A DNA stretch of 64,000 bases from Chrysomallon squamiferum (GCA_012295275.1 CM022669.1:17341172-17405171); one strand, 5' to 3'; counted from the first letter of the stretch, positions 27,718-58,060 are shown. Notes: generated by a model from the sequence alone, not told the origin. Made by a program: numbers and translations.

Positions 27718-29850
27718 GTCAATGATAAGGGAAACAACTCCGTAATTCACACAGTTAATGCTGCAGATATTCTGAAAAAATAAAATAAAATTAATGATTA
27801 ATAAATAGTTTTCTCATTTCAGAATATTACTTCAACAGGTGCAAAATATTATTAAGTCAATAAAAAAATAGTTTTTTAGACAGAAATTAAGAAACCTTAT
27901 TTTGGAAAAAAAAACTCAGAATTCATTTAGCATGTTTAGACAAATTATGTAATTATCATTTTAGATTTGAGTAATTTAGATTTGTATCATTGTAACAATA
28001 TGTTAAGACAGATTATCTAAAAGTTAATTAACTGCCACTTTTTATTCAAATTGGTATCTTTTAACAACAAATATCTTTTTTCAGAAGAAAAAATATACAA
28101 AAATAAACATCATTTTGAAGAAAAATGGAATTGTAATCTTGTTATTTAAATTCTTATGCGCAACTTCTACACCGTCTCAGCTGTAACTTTTAAATTGTGT
28201 TCAACATATGGGATATGTTCACCGATGAATTCAAAACACAGTACATTATATTTCTATAATTATAGAACATTATATTTCAATTGCACTTAATTATACTGTT
28301 TTATTTTATTTTTATTTTATTATTTATTTATTTTTAAGTTTTGGGAGTTAGCGCATATTATTTCCATAATTCATTATGTATTCACTCTATTAATACAATG
28401 TACAGAGAGTGTATTACAATACATAAATGGAAATAGCTTTACTAAATTCTGGAAAATATTTTTAAACAACTTTTATTTCAGTTTTAAGGATTTATATGAA
28501 CAGAAACTACCTTAAAATTTATCATCAAAATTTTAAGGTAGTGAAAAACTTTTCACTTTGTTCTAGAAATATTTTTTAAAATATACATATGTAAACAGAT
28601 ATAATCAAAGAAAAACATACTTTTTTCTTTTCTTTTTTTAAAGTGCATCAATCCACATTATTTATGGACTGGCTATTAACTTACACACACACACTTCTTT
28701 GTTTATACAATACATATAATATATTATTTATTTAAAATGATGATGATACTCATTGTTCCAAACACATGGTTATTTGCATGGAAACAAATTTGTCTTAATC
28801 CCTATGTACCACTTCAGTTTCAGAATATACTTTTCCCCTTCACTGATTTGTAAAGTCAGTACTAGGAATCTTGCAATGTCATGGTATGGAATTCCTCAAC
28901 TAACACCCAATTTTGTTTCAAGGAATTAATTGTCATGTAAAATTTTCCATTTTCTTTACTTAAATTACAAATTTCATTTTATTCATCAAATATTCCAAAA
29001 TATTAAACATGTGAATATTGCCAAAATTCCCAATGGAAATTTACTATCTTTGTTAGTTTTAGAAGAAAAAATATTTTCAAGAAATGACATAGCTTTTGTA
29101 ATGTTGCATTTAAAAACTAAATTAACAATTAAAAATAAAGATGCAGAAAATATGAAAGAAACGACAAAAATACTTTTATTCACAATGCTACATAAATATA
29201 TCAAATGTTGTTTGAATTTGGTTATTTACTTTTCTATAATAATAATTTATATCATGAAATAATTTTTTAACAAGATTTTAAACAAATGTAATACAAATTA
29301 CCTCTAAGCTCACAATTTTTATTTTCAAGTATATTCAACAAACTAATTATAATTTACGTTTATGTACTAATTTAGAATTTAATTAATTTAATTATAATAA
29401 TGTTGGCAAAATCAATTTCAAAAGGTTGTAACACTTCACATGTTCTGAATTAGTATTTCTTCATTCCTTAAAAATGAACAGTCTCTCTCAAAAAAAAAAA
29501 TACTAACACAAAATTAAAAGAAGTCATTAGTATTCTAATTAATTTTATGATTCATCGAAAGAAGTTAACTGAGATTAGGTCACTTGGAGGAACGTAATGA
29601 ACAGATGACAAATGGTACAGCATACTAATCGATTATATTGGTCAAAAAATTAACCAAATAACCCAAATCGGAATATTGCACTTTTTATAGCAACAAATAT
29701 AACAGACTGTATATAAAAAAAATTAATACAGTGGGTGAACAACCCTTACCTATGGATCATTTTTGTGGACAGATGACAACAGATGCGCCATAATATAGAA
29801 ATGTCAGACATGATAATAACTGTGAAGAAAAGTGCTATCTTCCGATTAGT
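27718..29850 (-). other. 5' UTR, non-coding first exon and first intron of the 23.3-29.8 kb gene
   Basis: A strong donor (CATAG followed by GTAAGG on the minus strand) ends an upstream exon at 29750. The acceptor at 27772 starts the exon carrying the ATG. The upstream exon contains an ATG at about 29812 whose frame, after splicing to 27771, stops before the main ATG, so it would be an upstream ORF. The 5' end of the first exon is not defined (somewhere near 29850). The intron, 27772-29749, is AT-rich without further features. Confidence 0.5.
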
Positions 29851-31097
29851 TTCGAATTAATTTTATTATACATTTAATTGCTATGGTATGTTTTGATGGA
29901 TATCAAAATTATAAAAATTAATTACAAATTATTTTACAATATAGTTGGAAGTCTGAAATTTATATTACGTAACAATAAGTATATAAATAACGTGGCAATA
30001 TTAAAACATAAATGCACCGCTTCCAACCTGTGCTACGTCTCAGTTAAACATTCGCCTTCAGCAATTTAAGTGTTCGAATCATTAAATATTTCTAACCACT
30101 AATTTATTGTTACTGTATTATTTTGTTTGTGTTCTTCTTCTCATTTTGAAAATATAGACAGATATAGACGAAGATATATATGTAAAAATAATATTAGTAT
30201 TTCTTTTCTCCTTAATCATTTATTTTTACTGTGATTATTAGTTATTTGGGTTTTTTTTATATTTAATTTGTTGAAATGTGCTTTTTCAACGAAAAAGATT
30301 CCTCTTTTTTTTAAAAATAAAAATGTGTTCCATTTACCATCATAAAATTATCCTTCGTCAGATCAATTTTTATTTTTTGTAACTTTTTAAAATAATAATA
30401 ATAATAAGTTGTACAGATTTCGCAATTTCTTTTTTATTTCAAAAGACAGTCTGCGTGTGTGCGCGCACACGATCTTTTTTTTTTTTTTTACCTTACACTA
30501 GGGAATAAAACTCAAAAGTCGGTTAAATATATATATATGTCTGCTTACTTTTTCTAATAAAGCTCTGTTAATAGAATTTCTACAGTTATTTATCAACGTT
30601 TAGGGTGTGGGTGGGTGGATGCGTGGGTGCGTGTGTAATTTGGGATATGAGTTTGTATTTATATTAAAGAAAATATGCTTGGGTAGCCTATATGTATAAA
30701 TCGTTCTCGATTTTTTCTGTTTGTTGTTGTTTTGTGTTTTGGGGGTGTTATCGTGCTATTTCGTACAAAAGAGTGTGTCTGTACGTGTGTATGGGTGTGT
30801 GTTTCTGTCATAAAATGTTTGCTATAATAAATAAATGATATGTTTTCTAATTGTATCTTTTCATCTATTTTTTTTTTTCTTTTTTCTTTTTTTTTTTTTT
30901 AAATGAAAATAAGCATTTCTTTAAAATTAATTTGTACCTTTTTTTAAAAAAAAAAAAAAAATAGCAACAATAAAACACTGTTGTGCAAAAAAAAAATAAA
31001 CAATAAATTGACTCATTTTATATAACAAATCGGCAATACTGATAATATTTCTGCGGTAAGCTAATGGCTTATGACCCAAACTGTTAAAATTTGCTGT

Positions 31098-31136
<39 letters not shown>

Positions 31137-31330
31137 ATTGCCTGTCTGTCAGAGGAAGTTTCAGTACTTCGCGATCGTAGTTTTTATTATACTAATCATT
31201 TTACCTAAATTTTATAATGTAATCGTACATTAAGCATCAAATGGCTGCAAAATCGTGAAGGATAGTTTTGTGTTTAACATTATATACATTTAATCTAAAC
31301 TTCGCATAAAAAAATAATGATTGAAAAAAG

Positions 31331-31407
<77 letters not shown>

Positions 31408-31598
31408 TAGTTCTATGTTGGTCTTATGCATTGTGAAATATTAATGTTTGTAACCAGCTTTCAATGTGTTGTGAAATATCTGTCTATTCTCTAATACTAG
31501 ATAATACCAATACACTGCCTATATATATATTATATAAAATACTATTGCCAAGAACAGTTACGGCTGGAGTTATTCCAAGTATACCACTTTGAACCAGT
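29851..31598. other. Shared upstream region between divergent genes
   Basis: About 1.7 kb between the minus-strand gene ending upstream near 29.8 kb and eEF2. It carries T-homopolymers (31101-31132), (ATT)n and (TTTA)n tracts (31336-31410) and GT-rich patches near 30600-30800, but no coding sequence. Confidence 0.5.
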
Positions 31599-31714
31599 CA
31601 ATCGAACAAATTTCACCACCTTATCACGTGACTCATCTACGTCCTTTTTACTCGGGTCCGCAGAGAGGACAACATTGATATCTTTTGCGTTGTCCAATCG
31701 AGACTCAATCCAAG
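31599..31714 (+). promoter_or_regulatory. eEF2 core promoter and 5' UTR with E-box, AP-1-like site and TOP-like tract
   Basis: CACGTG at 31625-31630 overlaps TGACTCA at 31629-31635, so a perfect E-box abuts a perfect AP-1-type site. About 12 bases downstream a pyrimidine tract (TCCTTTTT, 31642-31649) could be a 5' TOP start; eEF2 mRNA is a TOP mRNA in vertebrates. A TATATAAA at 31531-31538 is too far upstream to serve a start at 31643. The start site itself is inferred. Confidence 0.45.
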
Positions 31715-34700
31715 ATGGTAAGTGTCATCTGTGTATTAAAGTATCTTCAAAATATTAAATAACAGTTCCTAAATCTATATGTTATGTTTTAAAGTTTATA
31801 TTATTTGTTTATGAAGTTATTTTCGAAAATGTTTAGTTACCAGATGGACGAACGTCATCATCCCAACAGTTTCAATTTGATATTACGAAATCGTGACCTA
31901 CCTGAAAAGAATTAACGTTCAGAAGATTTTATGAAAGAAAATGAAATGTACTGTATAAAATATTAACAAAAACACAGACTTTTATTTTCATTTTACTTGA
32001 AATTGACACAAATCAGTTAAGAAATTAAACTAATGAAACTGCCACATGTTGCCACCACGAGTTTGCTGTCAGTTTGACAACTGACTCGAGAATTACGAGT
32101 TTGACTATTAATACCTATAAGGATGCAACGGACTAAACATTAATTTAAAAATAAACGCAATTTTAAATTAAAATTTTTTAACTTCTATGATAATAAAATG
32201 GGTTAAAATTGATTTGTTTTTTGTTTTTTTCGATTATTTTTTTAATTTTCATGTGAAGTTTAAAGGTATACGAATACAAAACTATGCTTCGTGATTTTGC
32301 ATCCACTTGATACTTAATATTCCCTTTAGTGACCAGTGTTTTATCCAGTGATTAAGACTATCAAATCAGATTTACGTAAAATTACATACAATAACAAAAT
32401 CTTGTAGCAAATTAACAAAACTTGCTGACAGCCAAGTAATACCGAGTACATGTGACTGCATACTTTAATTTTCAAATTAGAAACGATGGTTGTTACTTTT
32501 GTGACAAACTGTAACAGTTTGAATCTCATGGCATTTTGTCATCAGTTCACCATTGATTTATTATCGATGTTGCTGATAGTTTTCATGAAAGATGTGTATA
32601 AAATGTTCCATTTTGTTTTGGTACGAACAAGATTGAAGTTTATTTTTGAAATGGTGGTAATTCAAATGGTGAATTTGTTTTGAGGTACTATTTATGTTGT
32701 TGTCTTTAGGTGAACTTTACAATAGATGAGATCCGTGAGATCATGGATCACAAGAAAAATATCCGTAACATGTCGGTGATTGCTCATGTTGACCATGGAA
32801 AGTCAACACTGACTGACTCCTTGGTTAGTAAGGCTGGTATTATTGCTGGATCAAAAGCCGGTGAAACAAGATTCACAGATACCAGGAAAGATGAACAGGA
32901 GCGATGTATTACAATCAAGTCAACGTAAGTATTTAAGCTTTCCCAGGGATAAAACCACCATTTATTGGCACTTTTTTAATTTATTAAAAATAATTTAATT
33001 ATACTGCTATCTGCTGATGGTAAATTTAAATTTGGACTTAATTACATTTTAGTACCTGTGAAGCTGATTAAACAGATGTATAAATTATGTATTAAGCAAT
33101 TTAAATTATTTACTGTACAAGAAGTACACACAACTGATATTTTAAATTGAGCTTTCGAAAACCTGTAGGTTTCATTTTATCCGTACATTTTTTAATGGTT
33201 TTATCATATATATTTTTAGAGCTATTTCTTTGTACTACACCCTGAAGAAAGAGGACATGAAATACATCAAGCAAGCTAAAGATGAAGAGAACTTAAATTT
33301 TTTGATCAACTTGATTGATTCACCAGGCCACGTGGATTTCTCCTCTGAGGTTACTGCTGCCCTTCGAGTCACAGACGGTGCTCTGGTTGTTGTCGACTGT
33401 GTTTCTGGTGGGTTTATACAGACAGAATTTCTTGGCATAGCTGTTAAATAAAACCAATACTGGTAAACATTTGAGGCAGAAATGACACAGTATTGTCATG
33501 TCCAAATGACGGGAGTTTACTAATGTTCTACTGACAGGTTTTGTTGAAGCTTTTAGCCTGAGATGAGGGGTTTTTTTATATATTTTTTAGTGTGTTTTTT
33601 TTTATTGATAATGGGGACCAATTTTATTTTTTACGTATTTATTGACTTAATTTTTTTTAATAAAAAATTAAAATGGCAGTTTTAATAGATTTTGTATAAG
33701 TAAAGTCTGGATGAGACAGCAGTTCTGAGAAACCTGAGTTGATGTAATTGTTAATACACCAATTAATCAACTTGTGACAAACTATGAACAGCTGGGTATT
33801 GTATACTAAAACTTTTTTCTTCAGCATATGTTCTGGTTATTGTTTATTTCTGTTTAAAATACAGGTGTCTGCGTCCAGACCGAGACTGTGCTCCGACAAG
33901 CCATAGCTGAACGAATTAAGCCAGTCCTGTTCATGAACAAGATGGACCTTGCCCTGCTAACACTGCAGCTGGATAAAGAGCCTCTGTATCAGAATTTTCA
34001 GAGAATTATCGAGAGCATCAACGTAATTGTTGGTACATACGGTGAAGATGATGGGCCTATGGGAGAAATTCAGGTACATCAGTACTTCTGTTAATTAGTA
34101 AACTTGGATGAAGTTTACAGCTTTAACTCTGTTTTTATTAAAATGACGTCTAATGTTGATTTAAGTTTGAAAGTTGTTTTTATTTCTTAATTTATTTTTG
34201 AGTAACACAATTTCAAGTTTTTAAGTTACTAAAGTAATTTGTTGAGTGATTCAAATCCATAATTATATAATGACAACATTTTTTTTTTTTTTTTTTTTTT
34301 ACATTCAGGTAAGTCCTCAAAATACAACAGTTGGATTTGGATCAGGACTGCATGGCTGGGCATTCACTCTGAAAGATTTTGCCAAAATGTACTGCAAGAA
34401 GTTTGGTATTGAGGAAGAGAAGATGATGAAACGACTCTGGGGTGACAACTTCTATGACACAAAGGAAAAGAAATGGGTCAGGACAGAAACACAAGGTGTC
34501 ATCCGAGGTTTTGTTCAGTACATTTTGACACCCATATACGACATCTTTGACAAGTGCATGAACACCCAAACAAATGACAAGGCTCTTGCCATGGCTGAAA
34601 AACTGGGTGTCAAACTGACAGCAGATGAAAGAGAATTAACCCAGAAGCCTCTACTTAAGGTTTGTGTAGTTTGATTTCTAAATATTACTTGAGAACTAAT

Positions 34701-37700
34701 GTATATATAGCCACCCATGTAAATGTCTTGATGTAACGTGTTATTTTAAAATCCTTTTTTGAAATTGGATTGTTTTGTTTTCTAATTTGAATTGAATCCC
34801 TTAATCTTTCAAAATATAAATGAATAAAAAAATAATTCCATATTTTTTTTTTACTCTGTAGGTGATCATGAGGAAATGGCTTCCAGCTGGTGATGCCATG
34901 TTGCAGATGATAGTAATCCATCTCCCATCTCCTGTCACAGCCCAGAAATACAGAATAGAACTGCTCTACGAAGGACCTCCTGATGATACTGCTGCCATAG
35001 CAATGAAGAGCTGTGATCCAAAGGGCCCAGTAATGATGTACATCTCCAAGATGGTGCCAACAAGTGACAAGGGACGTTTCTATGCTTTTGGTCGTGTATT
35101 TGCTGGTACAGTGGCAACCGGACAGAAAGTCAGAATCATGGGGCCTAACTACATCCCAGGAAAGAAAGATGATTTGTACCAGAAAACCATTCAGAGGTGT
35201 GTACTAATTTGCTATGTTTTATTTAAATTTTATATTGACTATAGTTACTGAATTCTAAATGTTCCTATCATTTGATTTTGCCAATCCTGAGTTGTAATGA
35301 AATAGAACAAAATTGTTTAGTAATATTTTGAAAGACATCTGATACTGTGAGCAGATACTTGCAGAGATCTTAATAATACATTTGTTTCTAAGGGTGGCAC
35401 AAGGAAGAAAAACATCTTTTATTTATTTTTTTATTTTAATTTGTAGAACAATTCTTATGATGGGTCGTTATGTTGAAGCCATTGAAGATGTCCCATGTGG
35501 AAACATTTGTGGTTTGGTTGGAGTAGACTCCTTCATTGTAAAGACAGGAACCATTTCCACAATAGATACTGCACACAACATGAAGGTATGTTAACAGCTT
35601 TACTTATTTTGATTAATGTATTTCATAATAAGAATGAACGATATGGAATTCATCTATCTTTAAAAGAAATGTTATTAGTAAAAAGTGCCAACAATGTAAA
35701 ATACTCCAGAGATTTCAGTTGTATTCTAAAAGAAATGTTTCATGTGTTTCAGTTACTTTTTGTTACCAGATTTTCATCAGTCCAGTTTGTTTGGGTATTG
35801 TGTGTTTTTACCGTAGCAGTAAAGGCATTAATCCTTCGAGTTTGTAGTTGTTGTAAAGTGGGGATGTTCTTTTGTGTTATGGTACTGGTTAATTGGGAAT
35901 CGAGGCTGATTTGAATTGAGTTAAATATGTTTGCAATATGATTTTAAAATTGTTCACACATCTTAAATGTCCTATCTTTATTTAACAGATGATGAAATTC
36001 AGTGTCAGCCCTGTTGTCAGAGTGGCTGTGGAATGCAAGAACCCATCTGAATTGCCCAAGCTTGTTGAAGGTCTCAAACGTCTGGCAAAATCTGATCCTA
36101 TGGTCCAGGTAAAATTGTTAATACTTGCTTTTTTTTACATCAATTCCACACTGATCATGATCATCTTCATTTGTTAAACTCGCTATTACTCATTACATTT
36201 GGATTCCAATAAATATAATAACCAGTTTCAAATTTTGATCCAAATTATGAATTGTGAAAATGATTGTTATATTTCAATTCAGTATATAAGGAAATGTTGG
36301 TCAAACCTTCAGATGTGTTATATAATCATTTTTTAAATTTATCATTCAGTGCATCATTGAAGAATCTGGTGAGCATATTATCGCTGGAGCAGGAGAACTT
36401 CATTTGGAGATCTGTCTGAAAGATCTGGAAGAGGATCATGCTGGAATCGCAATCAAAGTATCTGACCCAGTTGTCACATACAGAGAGACAGTATCAACAG
36501 AGTCAAGTATAACGTGTCTGGCTAAATCTCCCAACAAACACAATCGTCTGTTCATGAGGGCTGCTCCATTACCAGATGATTTGCCTGAAGCCATGGATAA
36601 GGTTAGTTTTTGTACCACGAAATGAGCTTTGGGTCAGTTGCATTGGAATATAAATTTAAGCATCTGATCAGCCTTTTTGTGCATAAACAGTATTTGAATA
36701 TGCAAAGTCTGTGAATATAAATATGTTCATAATGCAAATCACTTCGGTCGTTACTGTTTTTTTATTGAAGATAATTTTTAAAATATCTAGACAGCATTTA
36801 AATTTCATTTCACACAAAGTAAGATTGATATTACAGTGGACAGGAACAGATTTTTAAATATATTCCAGAAAAACAAATAAATATCACTGAATATATTAAA
36901 ACAGGGTAGACTCATGTTTGTCATTTTTGTTTTCGTTTTTGTTAGCATTATGTGAGAGTAATCTTGTTTTAGGGAGACATTGCGCCAAGACAGGACATCA
37001 AGGAGCGAGCCAGGATGCTTGTAGACAAATATGGTTTTGATCCCACTGAAGCTAGGAAGCTATGGTGCTTTGGACCAGAAGGCACTGGACCCAATCTGCT
37101 TGTGGACTGCACCAAGGCTGTCCAGTACTTGAATGAAATCAAGGACAGTGTTGTTGCTGGATTCCAGTGGGCTACTAAAGAGGTTAGTTTAACTTGAGAT
37201 GTGAGTTGGGCATTTACATTTATCCAAATTCAAGTCTAAATCTTACCAATTAAGAAAGGATATTTTGTTTAAAACTGAAATATCTAATTATGATTGAAAA
37301 CAAATTCTTGTACATTAGTGATTTTTCTTAACTTTTCAGTTTATAAAATAAGCATATTTTAGAACATTTCCATTTAGTTTTTACCTGCAGTACTTTAATA
37401 AAATATTTTTTTTCTGGCACTGACACTCTGCTGTTGAGTTTCAGTATAATTCACGCTTTGATGCAGTCATTATTTTCACATGGGCCTCTTGTGTTAAAAG
37501 CACTTCAGAAAATTGTCCGTTCTCCTCAAGTAAATATTCTCCTGTTATTTCTAGGGAGTACTGTGTGAAGAGAACTTGAGAGGTGTCCGCTTCAACATCT
37601 ACGATGTGACACTTCATGCTGATGCCATCCACAGAGGTGGTGGACAGATCATCCCAACAACAAGAAGAGTTCTGTATGCCTGTGAACTGACAGCAGAACC

Positions 37701-38712
37701 AAAACTGCTTGAGCCAGTCTACCTAGTAGAAATTAACGTGAGTAATTTAATTGTAATCTCTCAAGTTTGACAGATCTTCTGTTTCAAGTCAGTGTAACAC
37801 ATTTTAAATGACTGCTGTACGATAACTATTTGCTTTGTAATTTTTAAAAAAGGCTAGATTATTCAGTTTTTAATTGATCTCATAAAATAATTAATGCAAA
37901 TATTTATTGATCAGCCTGTCCTGTAGCAGACTCACCAGATGGTTTATTAATCAGATTGTTCTGCCAAGAATTTACAAGAAACATTAGTCAATTGGGTTAA
38001 GAAGAAACAAAGGACCGATATGAAAATGTGATGAGTACATTGGTTTTGTTATGTTGCAGGTTCCAGAATCTGCTGTTGGTGGAGTGTTTGGAGTGCTCAA
38101 CAGGCGTCGTGGAACCATCATTGACAACCAGCAAATAGCTGGCACACCACAGATGTTGTCCAAGGCCCATCTGCCTGTAAACGAATCATTTGGTACGTTG
38201 CTGGCATGTTCAGAACATAATGTCGATTTTGGATCATTGTAAATTACTCTTAAATCCTTCAACGTGTAACGTAACGTCTGATGTCAGTAAATTTATTCAG
38301 TGGTACCTCTAAATTTTTAGTAAGTAATCTAATCGAATTACAGTTAAAACAATGTTTTTAAATTATTTTTTTATGTATAGGACCATAGCCCCTTTTTTTT
38401 TGAAGGGAGGATCAAAACTACAGCACATTGATTTTCTCACATGCACAGTTTTAGCTTCAAAAGTCTCCATACATTATTTGTCATTATATTAATACATATG
38501 AGATATTTTTTTTTCCAGGCTTCACAGCTGATTTGAGATCCAGCACAGGAGGACAGGCTTTCCCACAGTGCGTGTTTGACCACTGGCAGGTTCTGCCTGG
38601 AGATCCCTTTGACCCATCTTCCAAGCCAGGCCAGGTGGTTACAGACACAAGGAAACGAAAAGGACTTAAAGAAGGAATCCCAGCTCTGGATAACTTCCTG
38701 GATAAATTGTAA
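31715..38712 (+). CDS. EEF2: Translation elongation factor 2 (eEF2), complete, 13 coding exons
   Basis: Cytosolic GTPase that drives ribosomal translocation. Coding exons: 31715-31717 (ATG only), 32710-32924, 33220-33407, 33865-34073, 34309-34659, 34862-35196, 35447-35585, 35989-36108, 36350-36601, 36973-37182, 37555-37737, 38060-38192, 38519-38712. All junctions are GT-AG and the phases agree, giving 843 residues (human eEF2 has 858). G1 is AHVDHGKST (26-34), G3 lies in [10 protein letters not shown], and G4 is NKMD. The switch-region threonines that eEF2 kinase phosphorylates are kept in RFTDTRKDE (Thr57, Thr59). The diphthamide loop is DAIHRGGGQ, with the modified His at residue 700 (codon 37630-37632). 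The C-terminus is the canonical DNFLDKL. No lesion is visible; the gene looks fully functional. It is divergent from the gene to its left and convergent with the TIR gene. Confidence 0.98.
31718..32709 (+). other. First intron of eEF2
   Basis: 992 bp, starting GTAAGT directly after the ATG. It holds no recognisable gene; open frames here are short and without coding character. The first-intron position next to the promoter makes it a candidate for regulatory elements, but none is identifiable by eye. Confidence 0.7.
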
Positions 38713-38930
38713 ATTTCACATACATCTTGCAAAATAAGACTTTACAAGAAAAAAAAACAAAAAAAATGCTTTGGAAGCCTTTCACAACAACATAAGTTGT
38801 ACTTATTTATTTGGTTATTTGGGAATCTTTTGAGTAGGTCGACAATTCTTTTATTAAAATTTAAAATCTAGCTTGTATATGTTTGACCAGCAAAATTCAG
38901 TTCACCATTGTCAGTTATTGTAACAACAAA

Positions 38931-38976
38931 AATAAACACAAGAGGGTGAAATGTAAAAAGATGAAAATGTAATAAA
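38931..38976 (+). terminator. Two AATAAA poly(A) signals of eEF2
   Basis: AATAAA occurs at 38931-38936 and 38971-38976, 219 and 259 bases after the stop codon. Either would give a compact 3' UTR, as expected for a highly expressed housekeeping mRNA. Confidence 0.65.
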
Positions 38977-40365
38977 GAAATTTACAAATATTTATTTTGT
39001 TGGCTTTTAAATGTATCAGATATAAAGTATATTGAGGATTAGGTACATTTTCAGTAGGTGTTGGCAGAGCTGACATTTTAACTTGTATTTGTCATTTTTT
39101 TAAATTTGTCTTGGATGACCCCTTATTACATTACAAACAGAAAAATTGTCTTGTGTACATAAGACTGACTTGGATCGGACAACTAATGCTCATGTGTTTG
39201 TAAGGATTTTTTTTTTTTTTTAAATATTTTAATAATTTTATGTTTTGTATTTATTTTGCAAAATTAACAAGAAGCACAGTTTATGGAATGGTGATGGGTT
39301 GCACAATCGTTCTTTCTGCGTTTGAATGATGATGTGAAAGCACAGTTTTTGAAATTTGCCTAAATGAATCTGTCTAAATGATCTTTTGTTAACCACTGAA
39401 ATGAAGATAGTATCAATCAAATTGGGAGCATCTTGTCTTGAAACATTAATGAGTGAAATTTTTTTATATTGTTAAAATCTATTACACATCTAACATTTTT
39501 TTTCTTCTAAATACGTAGTTCAGTTGGCAGGAATCTAGTGTAACATACATTTTATGTATATATCAAAAAATGTAACTTGGATTGAACACCATTTAACTAC
39601 AGATTAAAATGTGTAGTGTATTTTAAGTAAATTGCATCATTTTTTTTTAGATCCATTCAGTATCACAGAACCAAAAGGAACGTATTGATAAAAAATGTCA
39701 GAAAATTTATTGTATAAATCTTTGAGAAGGGTTGCTGTTTTATTACAGATCAGTTTAATTAATGCTAGAGTATCACAATGCAAGTAAATTCAAACTTGTT
39801 AATTAAAATAATACTAAATTATTAAATATTCATTTGAATATAAATACATTCAAAATGGTTACAATTATAAATGAAAACATTCAGTTAAAGTTAAATCCTT
39901 AATTTAAATAACTACATTACAAAATATATAGAAAAATATGCTAAGAATTCTGTACTAAATAAAGATTGTAAGAAAATAATTGCATTGTCATTAAAATGTA
40001 GCTAAATGAGCCAATAATTTTAAAAGAATTTTAAAATATTCTTACATCTGATAAAATATTAATCTTCAGATGCACAATATATAAAAACGTAACCAAAAAA
40101 AGCAATAAGAAATAGAAATTCCCTGATATCTTTAACAGAAGGCAAAACAATTTTGTTTGTTCTGTCAGTATCTATTGGTAAACTTTTAATAACAAGACAA
40201 CCTTAATGCATTAGATGACAATCTGTTGTAACTGATAAAATGGAAAAATGGTGCCATCACAGCTTTACACAATGAGGTGCCAACAGTGCTATGCTACACT
40301 TTCTGACTAGATAGCTGTCAGTAAATTTGAATACTGGACTAAAAAATCATCTAAACTTAAGAAAG
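38977..40365. other. Intergenic region between convergent genes
   Basis: 1.4 kb of AT-rich sequence between the tail-to-tail poly(A) signals of eEF2 and the TIR gene. Nothing coding or repetitive of note. Confidence 0.6.
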
Positions 40366-40371
40366 TTTATT
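40366..40371 (-). terminator. Candidate poly(A) signal of the TIR gene
   Basis: TTTATT on the plus strand is AATAAA on the minus strand, about 180 bases 3' of the stop codon at 40552. Confidence 0.45.
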
Positions 40372-40551
40372 TATCTTTTTTGAAATATCCTGTGACAACA
40401 CTATGAAATACATCAACTAACTAACATTTAAAAACTCAACACATCAAGAAGTGGACTTGGTATCTCTATGAGCTGAGGTAGATATCTGTGGAGCGTTTGA
40501 CCTATTCATGTATGTATGATTACAGGACCTCTCTGAATCACTGTCTCTGGC

Positions 40552-56619
<16,068 letters not shown>

Positions 56620-56742
56620 GGTTTCTGTGAACAAATAACATAAACAAATATATCTGTAAATACACACATAGCAATAATAATGATGGTAATTATACATGAT
56701 GCTGCTAATGTACTTATTTATAATAATAATAATAATTATAAT

Positions 56743-56775
<33 letters not shown>

Positions 56776-57340
56776 AAGTAGTATTTATTTATTTATTTAT
56801 TTTACAAAATCATTGTTAATGATACCATGTTTTTATCTCTCTAAAAAGGTGTGGGTGTTTTTGTGTTTTATTGCAATTTTTGCAAATAATGTTGTTTTCG
56901 TTTTTACTTTTATTTGTATAATTTTTCAAATACATCACGCATTTTTAGTGTTTTTTATTCTATGACAGGTCGTTTTTTGACAGATGGGTGATTCTTAAAC
57001 ACGTTTATTCATACCACATTTATCTCGATATTTTATTTAACGAACTGTTTCGAAATCGCAGATATGCTTATAGATAGTATCATTTGTCTAATTTTGCTGT
57101 TGCCACGGTCATTTCCATACACACCAGTCATTACTTCAGAATCGACTAAATACTAGTGACATTTAAAATAATAATTATTATTACTGTTTAAACTGAAACA
57201 CAGTACTAGAAAACAAACGCTCCCGTTCGTTTCTATGTGTCCCGATCTTACCTGTAGGATATGTGTTGTGTTTGAAACTAGAATTAATAAGTGCAAACAA
57301 ACAGTTCTCGATCGTTCATGACAATCCTGTCCCCATGTGG
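56620..57340 (-). other. 5' UTR, upstream exon and first intron of the TIR gene
   Basis: The ATG exon begins at 56624 after a TTCACAG acceptor, only four bases before the ATG. An upstream non-coding exon ends at 57252 with a strong donor (CTACAG followed by GTAAGA on the minus strand). The sequence between 57253 and about 57340 is more balanced in composition than its surroundings, as expected for a first exon. The intron contains an AGT/AAT tract at 56720-56780. Confidence 0.5.
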
Positions 57341-57398
57341 AAAGCGATGATCATGATGTCTCGTAATATAATTCAGTCAACGCTGAGATGTCGACACT

Positions 57399-57456
<58 letters not shown>

Positions 57457-57874
57457 GCCATTCATTTTTTTTTTCCCCGATCAAAATTAATTTGAAAAAT
57501 AAATATAATTAATAATTTTATTATTAATTAAGTATAACAACTGACACAGAAATGAGTTTTTAATGTCAGTGATATTATGAGGTTCATATAAGTGTTTTAA
57601 CACGACGCAAATTATAAAAAGCTTATTAATTAAGAAAACAAAACAATGAAAATAGATTAATATATCACATAAATGAGTAAGCGAATGACTAAATGTTTAC
57701 TGTGACACACACACACACATTAAACAACAAGAAAAATATATCTGCTATTTTTGTATTGAGAAACATATGTCGTTCTCAAAACCTTGAACTCGATTATGTC
57801 CAGTGTATCGATCTGAAATAGCTGAATAACAAAAACTGAAACCAAAATCCTTTCATGCTACCGTACCTAACAAT

Positions 57875-57920
<46 letters not shown>

Positions 57921-58060
57921 CTTCTGCTGCTCAATATATCATCATAATATTATTAACGTGTTTAAAGAATGGAATAAGTAATATGTATATAAACACTTTA
58001 CTCAATGCAAAAATGTTTCACATGCTCTGCGAAGAAATCCAAATATTACTACAGCCTTAC

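Noticed and set aside
28930-29262. 110-residue plus-strand open frame
   Set aside because: It is Lys/Ile/Asn/Phe-rich as expected from AT-rich intron, lies inside the first intron of a minus-strand gene and has no recognisable motif.
33000-33085. C/D-box snoRNA in an eEF2 intron (eEF2 introns host snoRNAs in some animals)
   Set aside because: CTGATGG and a later CTGA with short flanking complementarity are present in intron 2, but box C departs from RTGATGA and the terminal stem spacing is poor. No better candidate was seen in the other introns.
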